Shown piece after piece: positions 7,244 to 16,099 of a stretch of DNA of 42,382 nucleotides. How positions within the stretch are numbered: the stretch's first letter is position 1; every line of letters begins with the position of its first letter. The stretch is from positions 1 to 42,382 of the forward strand of contig JAJTBE010000136.1 in NCBI GenBank assembly GCA_021287065.1, in the 5' to 3' direction. This stretch comes from Bacillota bacterium (GTDB lineage: Bacteria > Vulcanimicrobiota > JAJTBE01). A program made the position numbers and the translations under genes. Under the pieces are notes generated by a model. It saw nothing but the letters and a program-made list of their open reading frames with translations. It was not told the origin of the DNA and made no database searches.

Positions 7244-8461
7244 TTAAACTTTTATCAGATTTTTTGCTATAAATGCGAGGATTCCGAGAAATGCGATTAT
7301 ATTGATAAAAGCTAATACTGACATAGGTTTTATCTTTTTTACCCTTTTATGGATTGCCTTGATTGGTTTGTGAAAAGCGCCGACTCTGTTGAACCAGAAT
7401 CTCCATAGTGCATGAATAATAAAGATAACAATAAGAGCAACAAGAGTCCACGGGGGGACAAGGCTGCATGTTTTGCTGTCCCATCCGTTGTAAGCTGCCC
7501 ATACCTGAAACAGGATGGCCGACGCAAATGACAGGGCTATTACCGTATCAATAAGGGGGAGCAGAATGCATTTGTAAATATAATTCAGAAAATCCCCGAT
7601 TTTCTGCTTTTTACTTTCCTCATCATTTTTCTGTTTACGAAGTTTAATTTTTTCAAGACACTGATTTAATTCATCCCGTAATTCCCACATTGTGGAGTAT
7701 CTTGAGAGTATGTTTTTCTGAATAGCTCTGTTGATGATGTATTTCAGTTCATATGAAATATCAGGTCTCACTGTTTCTATCGGTTCGGGGTCGTTTGCAG
7801 TTCTTCCCACATTGAATCCGGTGAGCATCTGATAGATAACTTTACCAAGTGCGTAAGTATCAACTGAGAAACTCACATGACCTTTTTTGTATGCTTCCGG
7901 TGGGGAATAACCTGTTGAATGGACAGGTACATCGCTGGTAAGTCTGCCTTTGAAGGGGAAATAAACACCGGAAAAGTCGATTAGTCTCATACGGTTTTCG
8001 TTCATAATGATGTTTGAGGGTTTAAGATCTCTATAGATCAGGGGAGGATTTGCACTGTGCAGATCTTCGATTATATCTGCCAGTCTTATTGCAATGCTGA
8101 TAGCTTCCTCTTCACTTAACCTTCCCTTTTCCTCTATGTATTTTTCCAGAGTTTTTCCTTCGATATATTCGAGAACCATATAATATGTGTTTTTTTCGTT
8201 GAAGAGGTCGTAAATGCGAGGCAGGGCAGGGTGGCCAAGTTCTTTGAGTAAAATTGCTTCCTTGTGGAAAAACTCAACCTGAGTTAAACCTCTTCCGAAG
8301 CTTGTATTTTTTTTCATTACCTTTATAGCCACAGTTGAAGTAAGGCTGCTTGTGCTTTTCAGGTTTTTTGCCTTAAAAACACTGGACATTCCGCCGCTTC
8401 CCAGTCTTTCTGTAATTTCATACTGGGATTTTAGTATAAGATTTGATGATGCGCTGCTCAT
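7244..8461 (-). CDS. Eukaryotic-type Ser/Thr protein kinase with C-terminal membrane segments
   Basis: 405 residues. The kinase domain spans about residues 14-270: Gly-rich loop GSGGMSSVF at 21-29, VAIK with ATP-binding Lys47, alpha-C Glu68, catalytic loop YRDLKPSN (Asp145, Asn150) and metal-binding DFS (Asp162), then SPPE and DTYALG. The catalytic-loop His is Tyr and the DFG Gly is Ser; the key Lys, Asp and Asn residues are all present, so it is probably active. A charged linker leads to three predicted membrane helices at about 305-327, 338-358 and 383-402, placing the kinase in the cytoplasm. There are no PASTA or other sensor domains. Its promoter region carries a CRP/FNR-like palindrome. 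The FHA protein at 12663-13499 is a possible phosphothreonine-binding partner, by inference only. Confidence 0.92.
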   Translation of the reverse strand: MSSASSNLILKSQYEITERLGSGGMSSVFKAKNLKSTSSLTSTVAIKVMKKNTSFGRGLTQVEFFHKEAILLKELGHPALPRIYDLFNEKNTYYMVLEYIEGKTLEKYIEEKGRLSEEEAISIAIRLADIIEDLHSANPPLIYRDLKPSNIIMNENRMRLIDFSGVYFPFKGRLTSDVPVHSTGYSPPEAYKKGHVSFSVDTYALGKVIYQMLTGFNVGRTANDPEPIETVRPDISYELKYIINRAIQKNILSRYSTMWELRDELNQCLEKIKLRKQKNDEESKKQKIGDFLNYIYKCILLPLIDTVIALSFASAILFQVWAAYNGWDSKTCSLVPPWTLVALIVIFIIHALWRFWFNRVGAFHKPIKAIHKRVKKIKPMSVLAFINIIAFLGILAFIAKNLIKV

Positions 8462-8620
8462 TGTATCTCATCTTTTCTATTTCGTCATATATCAGTTATT
8501 CCACATTTTGCTGAAAAACGCACTTAGCAAAAGCCTGAGATTATCAGAAATATGTTTTGTTCCCCTGCCGCTTTTCTCAATATGCTGAAAACTGAAGGCC
8601 TGATCTTTGCTGATTTTGAT

Positions 8621-8636
8621 TGTGACATTTATCACA
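8621..8636. promoter_or_regulatory. Perfect CRP/FNR-type operator
   Basis: TGTGACATTTATCACA is an exact TGTGA-N6-TCACA palindrome, the recognition form of CRP-family regulators. It lies 160 bases upstream of the kinase start and just downstream of a TATAAT hexamer on the minus strand, so binding there would favour repression. No Crp/Fnr gene is in the window. Confidence 0.55.
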
Positions 8637-8650
8637 TATTGATTTGCACA

Positions 8651-8656
8651 ATTATA
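8651..8656 (-). promoter_or_regulatory. Candidate -10 element for the kinase gene
   Basis: Minus-strand TATAAT in the context TTTGCTATAATTG, about 190 bases before the kinase ATG. No good -35 hexamer is seen at the right distance. The rest of 8462-8769 is AT-rich with no gene. Confidence 0.4.
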
Positions 8657-8769
8657 GCAAACAAAATGTAAAATTTTTAGGGGTAAAATATTTTTATAGT
8701 AAAAGACGGGTAAATTAGTGATTCAGTGGTTCGGATTTTGAACAGGTTAATAACGACAGAATCCAGCAT

Positions 8770-10638
8770 TTATAATGGGTTGCCGGTATTAGAAGCTGCC
8801 CGGACCGCTTCACCAAAAGATTTTATTTTTTTTGCGGATAGAGTGCAGTCTTCATTTGCTGTTACTTCATGTTTTTTTCCGGGGTTGGCGGGGTTTGGGT
8901 CTTTTTGAACAACTTCAATGAAAGCTTTAAGTATTTTATCGTCAGCAGCTCCGATTTCAATGCGGTCAAAGTCTATAGGGAGCTTTTTCTTCAGCCAGTT
9001 TATTTTGATTGTATCATCTTCCTGAGCGATGAAATAATCGACATGAATATCGATTACAGCTTCTATTGTTACAGCGCCTTCGATGAATTTTTCTCCCCTG
9101 CATCTTCTGCAGGCGTAGTAAGTGACTGATTTGAATAATGACAGTGATTCTTTGAATTTCTCAAATCTTGCGAGGCATTTCGGGCAGAAAAGAGTTTGCC
9201 ATTTGTCAGCGAGGGAGGCGTTCTTTTTCAGGATGGAATCAACGGTTTCGGTTATTAATTTTGACAGCTGCTGTTCGGCATTTTTGCTTAATCTCAGGAG
9301 TTCGGCAAGTTCAGCGGTAGTTGCTTTTGATGAAATTGCCTGAAGAGCTTTCAGGCGGGTTTCTGCCGGTGCTGATGAATCAAGGATGCCCATCAGGGTT
9401 TCCATTCCTTTTTTACCTGAAAATTCGCCTATGGATTTTATAATTTCCCCTGAAACATCAGAATCGTTATTCTGTTTCAGAAGTTCTATGAGAAAATCCC
9501 TGGATTGGGATGAGCCTGTTTTTCCGAGGAGTCTGATTGCAGGGATTTTAACTTCTGCAGTACCGTGTTTGATTGCAGCAAGAATTGCCAGACTTGTGCG
9601 GGGATCCTTTCTTGCAAGGATTTTATCCTCAGCTCCGGGGATTCCGGAAAACAACATCTGAAGTTCCCTGCCCACAGGTTCTTCCATTTTTTCAAGAGCC
9701 TGGGCTATTAATTCTCTTTGCTCCCCATCGGATTTTCCCATTTTATTGATGAGATATTCTGGTGAATTAGGAATATTCTGGTAAGAAAGAGCCGATTGTT
9801 CCCTGATTCTCGGATTTTTATGGAATATAAAGGGGTAAATTGCCGGTATGGATTCGGACATTTTTAGTCTTCCGAGGGCTGATATACAGGAAATCAAAAG
9901 CCTTTCATCAGCGGAGGCGAGTGCATCCGTAAGGGGCTTCAGAGCCAGTTCTCCGCCTATCTTATCAATCATGTCTGCTATTATATATTTGTCATCGTAG
10001 TGTTCTGATTTGAGAATGTCGGCAAGAGTTTCGAAAGCTAATGGATTTCTCAGTTTAGCGACGGCGTCGATTGCTGCTCGTCTTACGGAGGAATCATGAT
10101 CAAGCAATACTTCGAGTAGAGGCTCAAGTGCTCTGGGATCATGTGAATTGCCGAGGAGAGTGGCGGCGTTCCATCTTACTATCGGGTTTTCCGATTTGAG
10201 GCATTTTATTGCCGGTTCTATGGCAGCGCTTCCTGTTCTTGTAAGGCAGGCTGCTGCTTCCCGGCGGACCCGCATATCTTCATCTGCAAGCATTTCCGCA
10301 AGTTTGTGTGGCGTGCGGAGATCCTGGATTCCTGCGATTGCAGTAACTGCAGCTTTCCTCACTGAGGGGTCGGGATCTGTCAATGTATCGCATAAGCAGG
10401 AAAAAGCTCTTGAATCTTTGAGATTAGCCAGAGCCAGGGCGCATTCTTTTCTAACTGATGGAAATTCATCGGTATTCAATAGTTCAAGAAGGGGCTTCAC
10501 AGCCTGTGAAAAGCCTGTGGAGCCGAGTTGGGAGGCTGCCTTTGCTCTGATAGCATGATCAGGGCTTTTAAGGTCTTCTGTGAGTTTATCAAGACTATTC
10601 AGTTTTTCCGGTGATTTCGTTTGTAAAGGTATGTCCAT
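8770..10638 (-). CDS. HEAT-repeat protein with C-terminal zinc ribbon
   Basis: 622 residues, soluble. From about residue 15 to 450 it is a run of HEAT/PBS-lyase-type helical repeats of about 30 residues. Typical units are PSVRKECALALANLKDSRA, PSVRKAAVTAIAGIQDLRT and SSVRRAAIDAVAKLRNPLA. Such scaffolds mediate protein-protein contacts. A four-cysteine zinc-ribbon-like module follows at about 483-511 (CPKC...CRRC), then a C-terminal domain of about 110 residues that I do not recognise. The gene starts 33 bases after the upstream GT9 gene ends, so it is probably the last gene of the glycosyltransferase operon. No strong ribosome binding site is visible. The role is unknown. Confidence 0.85.
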   Translation of the reverse strand: MDIPLQTKSPEKLNSLDKLTEDLKSPDHAIRAKAASQLGSTGFSQAVKPLLELLNTDEFPSVRKECALALANLKDSRAFSCLCDTLTDPDPSVRKAAVTAIAGIQDLRTPHKLAEMLADEDMRVRREAAACLTRTGSAAIEPAIKCLKSENPIVRWNAATLLGNSHDPRALEPLLEVLLDHDSSVRRAAIDAVAKLRNPLAFETLADILKSEHYDDKYIIADMIDKIGGELALKPLTDALASADERLLISCISALGRLKMSESIPAIYPFIFHKNPRIREQSALSYQNIPNSPEYLINKMGKSDGEQRELIAQALEKMEEPVGRELQMLFSGIPGAEDKILARKDPRTSLAILAAIKHGTAEVKIPAIRLLGKTGSSQSRDFLIELLKQNNDSDVSGEIIKSIGEFSGKKGMETLMGILDSSAPAETRLKALQAISSKATTAELAELLRLSKNAEQQLSKLITETVDSILKKNASLADKWQTLFCPKCLARFEKFKESLSLFKSVTYYACRRCRGEKFIEGAVTIEAVIDIHVDYFIAQEDDTIKINWLKKKLPIDFDRIEIGAADDKILKAFIEVVQKDPNPANPGKKHEVTANEDCTLSAKKIKSFGEAVRAASNTGNPL

Positions 10639-10671
10639 TATTTTTAACCGTATGGCAGGGTGCTCAGGGGA

Positions 10672-11712
10672 TTAGTACATATCCTGAAGCTCTGATATGC
10701 CGTTTATTATTTCGTTGATGAGCTGAATAGGAGCCTGCTGGAGTATTTTTTTGTTTTTGACTCTCCATGGCGCCCATTGCTGGGTGTTGAGTTCAAAATC
10801 ATTGGGTCCGTAAACCGCTATAACGGGAACTTTCTGTGAAGCTGCCACATGTATGGCTCCGGTGTCGGGGGTGATTACATAGGAGCATTTTTTCATCATG
10901 GCGGCCCACTGTTTGATAGAAAGGTCGCTGACACATTTTACATCGGTGGTTTTTTCGTATGTAGCCTGAATCTCACGTCCTATGTCGAGTTCGTATGAAC
11001 CATAGGTGAAAAGGATGAACGGGTTTCCGAATTTCTTTTTGATGTCGTTGACCAGTCTGTGGAAGTGGTTATGCTGCCAGCCGATGTTGAGCCATTTTTC
11101 CGAAAGATGAATGCAGAAAATCTTATTGGTTGTCCAGAACCATTTTTTGATAAGTTCATCTACATGTTTTTTGTCTGCAGGGTCCGGTTCGAGGAAGAGA
11201 TCCCTTGATTTTGGTTTCAATCCGAGTTTATCTGCGATCATCAATCCCTGTTCCACTTCGTGGGGGATTTTTTCGCCTCTTGCCAGCATTCCCCTGAGAT
11301 CGAGATGAATGGGGTCTGTCAGCGCCATATTAACCAGTTTTGCCACCAGAGGTCTTTCTTCATAAACATAGCCTACTCTGTGGGGTGCGCCTGTGTAGTT
11401 GGCTATAAAGTAGCTCAGGCTGCTGGGGGAATGGGCGATTACCAGATCGTAGTTCTCTTTTTTGAGTTGGTTGAAAAAATTGAGTCTTTCGAGGAGGCCC
11501 CATTTTTCGCTGAATATCTTGATCTCCGAAACAAAGGGGCAGTTTTCGAGAACTTCTCTGGTGTAAGGAGTAATCAGGCAGTGAACTTCCTTATCTTTCC
11601 AGTTGTCGTAAATAGCCCGCAGAAGCGGGGTTGAGAGAATCAGATCCCCAAGGCGGTCTATTCTGATATGGAGAATTTTTTTGACTGTCTGATATTTTAT
11701 CGCCTCGTTCAT
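10672..11712 (-). CDS. Glycosyltransferase family 9 (heptosyltransferase-like)
   Basis: 346 residues with GT-B fold, resembling ADP-heptose:LPS heptosyltransferases that extend the LPS inner core at the cytoplasmic membrane face. Family features are the N-terminal ILHIRIDRLGDLILSTPLL, the central FCIHLSEKWLNIGW, and the C-terminal donor-site region YVITPDTGAIHVAA followed by PVIAVYGPND. Length is normal. Its ATG overlaps the stop of the upstream GT2 gene by four bases (ATGA), so the two are translationally coupled and probably act on the same polysaccharide or LPS core. The actual sugar cannot be told from sequence. Confidence 0.92.
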   Translation of the reverse strand: MNEAIKYQTVKKILHIRIDRLGDLILSTPLLRAIYDNWKDKEVHCLITPYTREVLENCPFVSEIKIFSEKWGLLERLNFFNQLKKENYDLVIAHSPSSLSYFIANYTGAPHRVGYVYEERPLVAKLVNMALTDPIHLDLRGMLARGEKIPHEVEQGLMIADKLGLKPKSRDLFLEPDPADKKHVDELIKKWFWTTNKIFCIHLSEKWLNIGWQHNHFHRLVNDIKKKFGNPFILFTYGSYELDIGREIQATYEKTTDVKCVSDLSIKQWAAMMKKCSYVITPDTGAIHVAASQKVPVIAVYGPNDFELNTQQWAPWRVKNKKILQQAPIQLINEIINGISELQDMY

Positions 11713-12593
11713 AAAGTTTTCATTCCTTCCTTTATGCCGCTAACCCAGTAATATTGATATGCAGCTTCTTTACAGAAGTTGCTTGTTTTGCTGTTATTTT
11801 TAAACCATCTGACAACAGTTCCGTCTTTTTTCAGGAGGGACTGCCAGAGCATGTTAAAGGGATTCCAGCCGAGATTCATTTTTATCTGAGGATCTTTGTG
11901 TTTGTTGTAGAATCGGACTGTTGAAATGCCTGCGAGGAATCTTCTTTCGCATTCTTCCTCAAATTCCACAGGATGCCAGTGATAGTTCACAGCATCTTTG
12001 TTGTAGTAAATAGGAATTCCGGCTTTCTGGATTCTGTAGCCCAGTTCGAGGTCTTCGTGGCCGTAACCGGTGAAGGATTCATCAAAGAGGCCTGCTTTTA
12101 TGAGCTCTTCCCTTCTGATGGATGCATTTCCGGTAAGGAAATAGAGCCAGGTGAGTCTTTTCTTTGTGGGGGGGTGAAGGGTTCGCAGATTTTCTGTTTG
12201 TCCTTTAACCCTTTCGTACTCCTCAATGGTATCCACCCTCACTTCACATCCGATAACTGCGCAGTTTCCATATTTTTCATGATACTTTGCATGCTGGGAA
12301 AGAAGGTTGGGAGTGGCGATGATGTCCGCATCGGTGAAGAGAATTATTTCGCCTTTTGCTTCAACTACTCCGCGGTTTCTGGCTCCGGATCTGCCTCTGT
12401 TTTCTCCGGTGATTACCCTTAAATTGGGTATGCCGGAAGTCTGCTCCATATCAAGAGTGCCATCCGTCGAGCCTGAGTCGGACAGTAAGATTTCAAAATC
12501 ATCCACAGGGTAGTCCTGTTTTGCGATGGAGGGTAAAACCTGTTCCAGTGTATCCCTGCGGTTGTATGTTGGTATTACAATGCTGAATTTCAC
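11709..12593 (-). CDS. Glycosyltransferase family 2
   Basis: 294 residues with GT-A fold. The nucleotide-sugar site begins FSIVIPTYNRRDTLEQVLPS. It continues with DSGSTDGT at about 39-46, the metal-binding DAD near 89-91 (ILFTDADI) and the catalytic-base region GHEDLELGYR near 177. No membrane helices are seen. Together with the overlapping GT9 gene it suggests a small glycan-assembly operon. A TATAAT sequence and a perfect 17-bp palindrome lie just upstream, so this gene may have its own promoter although the FHA gene is only 69 bp away on the same strand. Confidence 0.93.
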   Translation of the reverse strand: MKFSIVIPTYNRRDTLEQVLPSIAKQDYPVDDFEILLSDSGSTDGTLDMEQTSGIPNLRVITGENRGRSGARNRGVVEAKGEIILFTDADIIATPNLLSQHAKYHEKYGNCAVIGCEVRVDTIEEYERVKGQTENLRTLHPPTKKRLTWLYFLTGNASIRREELIKAGLFDESFTGYGHEDLELGYRIQKAGIPIYYNKDAVNYHWHPVEFEEECERRFLAGISTVRFYNKHKDPQIKMNLGWNPFNMLWQSLLKKDGTVVRWFKNNSKTSNFCKEAAYQYYWVSGIKEGMKTL

Positions 12594-12614
12594 GATAAAT
12601 TATTATACGCAACA

Positions 12615-12631
12615 AACAAGGAATCCTTGTT
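12615..12631. promoter_or_regulatory. Perfect 17-bp palindrome upstream of the GT2 gene
   Basis: AACAAGGAATCCTTGTT is a perfect dyad (8-bp arms, one central base). On the minus strand it is followed about nine bases later by TATAAT (GCGTATAATAA), about 20 bases before the GT2 ATG. It could be an operator or a short terminator stem for the FHA gene; the lack of a T-run favours an operator. Confidence 0.45.
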
Positions 12632-12662
12632 GTTTGCTTTTCCTAACATTTGATTGGTTTGA

Positions 12663-13499
12663 TTACATCCTGAGAAACTGAAGAACCACGCTGCCTGCTC
12701 CCATGTATATTTTGTCTCCTTCGTAAAGGGGGTAGGCGGCAGTGCTGTTTACTCTTTCTGCATTCACTTTCATTGCTGCGTCGGATTCGTTGATGAGATA
12801 GTAGGTATCGTCATCTTTTTTATAAAGGATGAGAGCCTGTTCTCTTGATACCTGTTTCTCATAGGAGCTTAACTCTATGTCGTTAAGTCTTCCGTCTCTT
12901 GATCTTCTGCCCATAGTGGAAACATATTTGCCGATTTTGAATACCTCGCCCTTGTTTGCGCCTTCAATGCTCTTTATATAAAAATCGCTTGTAAGCGCGC
13001 CTTCTCTTGCAATCTGTTTCTGATCGATAAGAGTAAGGGGGACCGGTATTCTCTTTCCGGTTTTCTTGGGCTTGCGCTGCTCGGGGCTTTTAGCTTCTTC
13101 TTTTGCTGTTTCCTTTGCCTTTTCAGCTTCTTTTTGTTTTTCCTTTTCCTGACGGGCTTGTCTTGGGTATTCCTTCTGGTCGATAATATCACCGTCTTTT
13201 TCGCCCATGCTGCCTGTTATATAGGTGAAAGCAAAAATCAGAACTATGATTATTATGGGAGCTGCAATCAGCAAGCCTATCTGCCAGCCTGCAAGCTGGG
13301 AGAAAAAGTTTGTTTCTTTTGCCACTGTGGTATTTTTCTCAACAGGTGCAGGTGATGCACCAGGTGCTGATGAAACCGCTGGCTGGGGTGAAGCTGGGGA
13401 TTCCTGGGCAAATGCGGGTATTACAACTGCTGAAATAAAAAGAACCGCCATCAGGCAGTATATGCAAAGAATTGTTAACCTGTTTCTGTTTTTATTCAT
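12663..13499 (-). CDS. Membrane-anchored FHA-domain protein
   Basis: 278 residues. There is a signal-like hydrophobic N-terminus (about 8-30) and an Ala/Pro/Ser-rich linker. A membrane helix WQIGLLIAAPIIIIVLIFAF follows at about 72-94, then a highly charged Lys/Glu segment. The C-terminal FHA domain (about 170-278) has FKIGKYVSTMGRRSRDG, the SREQ variant of the conserved Ser-x-x-His, and YYLINESDAAMKVN. FHA domains bind phosphothreonine, so a substrate of the kinase at 7244-8461 could be recruited to the membrane; that link is inference. The topology puts the FHA domain in the cytoplasm if the first hydrophobic stretch is cleaved. GAGGA precedes the ATG. Confidence 0.85.
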   Translation of the reverse strand: MNKNRNRLTILCIYCLMAVLFISAVVIPAFAQESPASPQPAVSSAPGASPAPVEKNTTVAKETNFFSQLAGWQIGLLIAAPIIIIVLIFAFTYITGSMGEKDGDIIDQKEYPRQARQEKEKQKEAEKAKETAKEEAKSPEQRKPKKTGKRIPVPLTLIDQKQIAREGALTSDFYIKSIEGANKGEVFKIGKYVSTMGRRSRDGRLNDIELSSYEKQVSREQALILYKKDDDTYYLINESDAAMKVNAERVNSTAAYPLYEGDKIYMGAGSVVLQFLRM

Positions 13500-13518
13500 G
13501 GAACGGAATCCTCAGATT

Positions 13519-14106
13519 CTAAAAATAATTCATAAGTTCAACGCCTTTGTTGTAGGCGTCTTTGAGGGCATGGAGATTCTTTTTGACTTCGCCTTTTTCC
13601 TGAACATTGCGGACTGTTATGGCTCCCTGATACAGAATATCAATACAGTCAAAAAGGTATCTGATGGTAAGTTCGCCGCCATAGAAAAGGTTGGGGTTGT
13701 CAGTGCCTGCAGCGGTGATAAAGAAACCCTGGCGAACCATTTCATCATCTTCAGACCAGGGGAGATTAAGTTTGTATTTTCTTGCCCAGAAAACATGGCA
13801 GCGATCCACAAGGAGCTTGCACTGTGCGCTGATGCCATAAAAATAAACAGGAGAAGAAACCACGATAATCTGTGATTTGTCCAGAAGAGGGTAAATCTTT
13901 TTCATATCGTCTTCGATATTGCATTCTCCGGATGTCTCGCAAAAGGCGCAGCCTGTACAGGGTTTGATATTGTAATCCGAAACATAAATACGGGTGATAT
14001 CAACCCCGCCATCTCTGGAAATACCGCTGAGCAGTTCTTCCATAAGAGTGTCTGTGTTACCGCCTCGCCGGGGACTTCCGAATATTGCAAGTACTTGTGT
14101 GTTCAT
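13519..14106 (-). CDS. Iron-sulfur flavoprotein / NADPH-dependent FMN reductase family
   Basis: 195-residue flavodoxin-fold protein. The FMN phosphate loop is FGSPRRGGNTDTL at about 9-21, and SSPVYFYGISAQCKLLVDR lies near the flavin ring. A compact cysteine motif, Cys50-Cys53-Cys56-Cys62 (CX2CX2CX5C), matches the 4Fe-4S motif of iron-sulfur flavoproteins. The likely role is electron transfer or O2/peroxide reduction in an anaerobe; the partner is unknown. The gene lies between the FHA and permease genes on the same strand with short gaps. Confidence 0.88.
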   Translation of the reverse strand: MNTQVLAIFGSPRRGGNTDTLMEELLSGISRDGGVDITRIYVSDYNIKPCTGCAFCETSGECNIEDDMKKIYPLLDKSQIIVVSSPVYFYGISAQCKLLVDRCHVFWARKYKLNLPWSEDDEMVRQGFFITAAGTDNPNLFYGGELTIRYLFDCIDILYQGAITVRNVQEKGEVKKNLHALKDAYNKGVELMNYF

Positions 14107-14186
14107 CGAATCCCGCCTGCTGAAGTGTTTTGTTTTTATTTTCTACTGCTGCCGCCAAAACCCTTTCTCTGATGTGCCCATGAATG

Positions 14187-15410
14187 TTATTCCTGTCTGA
14201 GAGCTTCGATAGGATCGAGCTTTGAAGCCCTCCACGCAGGGTATAAGCCGAAGAATAAGCCGATGGCAAATGAGAAAGAAATGGAAAGAATAATGGAGTT
14301 CATAGAAACAAGTGTTTTCCATTTGGCAAGGGCGCTGATGAACCATGCAATGAGATAGCCGAGGCCCACGCCCATCAGACCGCCGATTATGGAAAGAACA
14401 ACAGCTTCGGTAATGAACTGAAGGAGAATATCTTTCCGTTTGGCGCCTACCGCCATACGGATTCCTATTTCCCTGATTCTTTCCGTTACAGAAACGAGCA
14501 TAATATTCATAATGCCTATTCCGCCCACAAGAAGTGATACGGAAGCAATAGAGCCGAGAAGGAGGGAGAGGAATTTCGAGGTTTCCTCTGCCATTTTAAG
14601 CATATCTTCCTGAGTTCTTATATCAAAATCGTCTTCTCCGCCTTTGGGGATTCTGTGTCTCTGACGGAGGAGGTTGGAAATTTCGTCTTTTGCACTGTTG
14701 ACTGTTTCTTTATCTGTTGCGGAGCACATCATCATACGGATATATGATTTTTTATAAAATCTCTGCATTACGGTGGTGTAGGGGATAACCACTATATCAT
14801 CCATATTGCCGCCGAAACCTGATTGTCCCTTGGTTTCGAGAACGCCAATGACTTTGAATGGGATTTTGTTTACCCTTATTGTTTCGCCGATGGGATTAGC
14901 ATTTCCAAAAAGGTTTTCCACAACAACGGAGCCTATGACGCATACCTTTGCTGCGGAAGTTACTTCGTTTTTTGTAAAAGTTCTGCCTGAAACCGTTTTC
15001 CAGCTTCGTATATCAAAATAGTCTTCGTTTCCACCAAGTATGGCGGTGCTCCAGTTCTGGGTTTTGTAGATTGTCCGGGCTACCTGTCTTATCTGGGGTG
15101 AAGCATAGCGGACGCTTTTACAGTTTTCCACAATAGCTTCGGCATCATCGGGTGTGAGGGTCTGAATGGATTCTGATCTGCCCATGTGCACGCCGCCTCT
15201 TTTCTGGCTTGAGGAGGCGAAAATCATAAGGACATTGGTTCCATTAGCCTGAATATTGGCATTCAGGCTTTCCTTGGCGCCGTTTGCTATGGCAATCATA
15301 GAAATAACCGACCCCACGCCGATGATAATGCCCAGCATTGTGAGGAAAGCTCTCATCTTGTTGCTGATGAGAGCTTTTATTGCGATTTTTACTGTTATCC
15401 AGATATCCAT
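14187..15410 (-). CDS. MacB/FtsX-type ABC transporter permease
   Basis: 407 residues with the architecture of MacB-like permeases. One N-terminal membrane helix is at about 19-41 (MRAFLTMLGIIIGVGSVIS), followed by a periplasmic domain of about 230 residues. Three C-terminal helices follow from about 280, including LLVGGIGIMNIMLVSVTERIREIGIRMAVGA, the conserved FtsX signature. These transporters work by mechanotransmission with a separate ATPase and often a membrane fusion protein; neither is adjacent. The start lies ten bases after the preceding gene's stop, with no clear ribosome binding site, suggesting coupled translation. The exported substrate is unknown. Confidence 0.92.
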   Translation of the reverse strand: MDIWITVKIAIKALISNKMRAFLTMLGIIIGVGSVISMIAIANGAKESLNANIQANGTNVLMIFASSSQKRGGVHMGRSESIQTLTPDDAEAIVENCKSVRYASPQIRQVARTIYKTQNWSTAILGGNEDYFDIRSWKTVSGRTFTKNEVTSAAKVCVIGSVVVENLFGNANPIGETIRVNKIPFKVIGVLETKGQSGFGGNMDDIVVIPYTTVMQRFYKKSYIRMMMCSATDKETVNSAKDEISNLLRQRHRIPKGGEDDFDIRTQEDMLKMAEETSKFLSLLLGSIASVSLLVGGIGIMNIMLVSVTERIREIGIRMAVGAKRKDILLQFITEAVVLSIIGGLMGVGLGYLIAWFISALAKWKTLVSMNSIILSISFSFAIGLFFGLYPAWRASKLDPIEALRQE

Positions 15411-15420
15411 TGTATTTTTG

Positions 15421-16086
15421 TTAATCGTCGAGTTTTATATCTTCGATTTCAACATTGTCCTTTTCTTTTTTGGTTTTTTCCTTTTTGGAAGAATTAGAAT
15501 TAATAGGTTCAATTCCTTTTATGGGTTCGATTTTCTTAATACCGGAATTGATCTTCTTAATTTTTCCGTCATCCTTTTCCTTTGGTGCTGAATCCTTAAT
15601 CAGAGCTTCAATCTGCTGTTCCGCAAAGCTCTTTTTCCGGGGAGCCTTTGTTGTGGTTGCTACTGTGGTAATGGTTGCCACTCCTGTTGGAGGGTGCCAG
15701 TTTACTTCGCAGCCCATTGCTTCGCTGACAAAGCGGAGGGGGACATAAGCTCTGCCGTTATTTTCAAAGGGAGCTACCATAATATGGGATGTAAAACCGT
15801 TGACCTTTGCCTGACTGTTGCCTACAAAGAGCTGGACCGAGTTTTTGCCTCTATAAGCGGATATTTTACCGGTGCCTTTATCGAAGGAAACTTTTGCACC
15901 GAGATTTTCGAAGATTCCACGGAGTGGCACAAAAAGCATTCCGTTTCTTTCCACAGGCGGAGCATCGAGATTTATGGTTCTTCCGTTCACAATCACTCTC
16001 GGTGTCGGACCTGCAAATGCAGCGCCTGCTGTGAAAAGAACTACCGCTGACAGAACCAGCAGGCATATTATAATGTTTTTCTTCAT
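15421..16086 (-). CDS. Secreted protein with copper amine oxidase N-terminal domains
   Basis: 221 residues. Signal peptide at 1-25 (ending AGAAFAG), then a copper-amine-oxidase N-domain (about 28-140). It contains the paired signatures RNGMLFVPLRGIFENLGAKV and NNGRAYVPLRFVSEAMGCEV, each followed by a short beta segment. These are two related half-repeats. The remainder is a low-complexity Lys/Glu/Ile-rich tail with repeated KKI/EPI motifs. In Gram-positive and candidate-phylum bacteria this domain usually acts as an extracellular binding or wall-associated module, not an oxidase. A good AGGAG site lies seven bases upstream. It follows the YVTN gene by 13 bases and is probably cotranscribed. 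Confidence 0.9.
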   Translation of the reverse strand: MKKNIIICLLVLSAVVLFTAGAAFAGPTPRVIVNGRTINLDAPPVERNGMLFVPLRGIFENLGAKVSFDKGTGKISAYRGKNSVQLFVGNSQAKVNGFTSHIMVAPFENNGRAYVPLRFVSEAMGCEVNWHPPTGVATITTVATTTKAPRKKSFAEQQIEALIKDSAPKEKDDGKIKKINSGIKKIEPIKGIEPINSNSSKKEKTKKEKDNVEIEDIKLDD

Positions 16087-16099
16087 GTTGAATCTCCTG

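Noticed and set aside
13225..13875. 216-aa plus-strand ORF
   Set aside because: It is antisense to the FHA and iron-sulfur flavoprotein genes, has no recognisable domain, and its hydrophobic stretches mirror the real genes.
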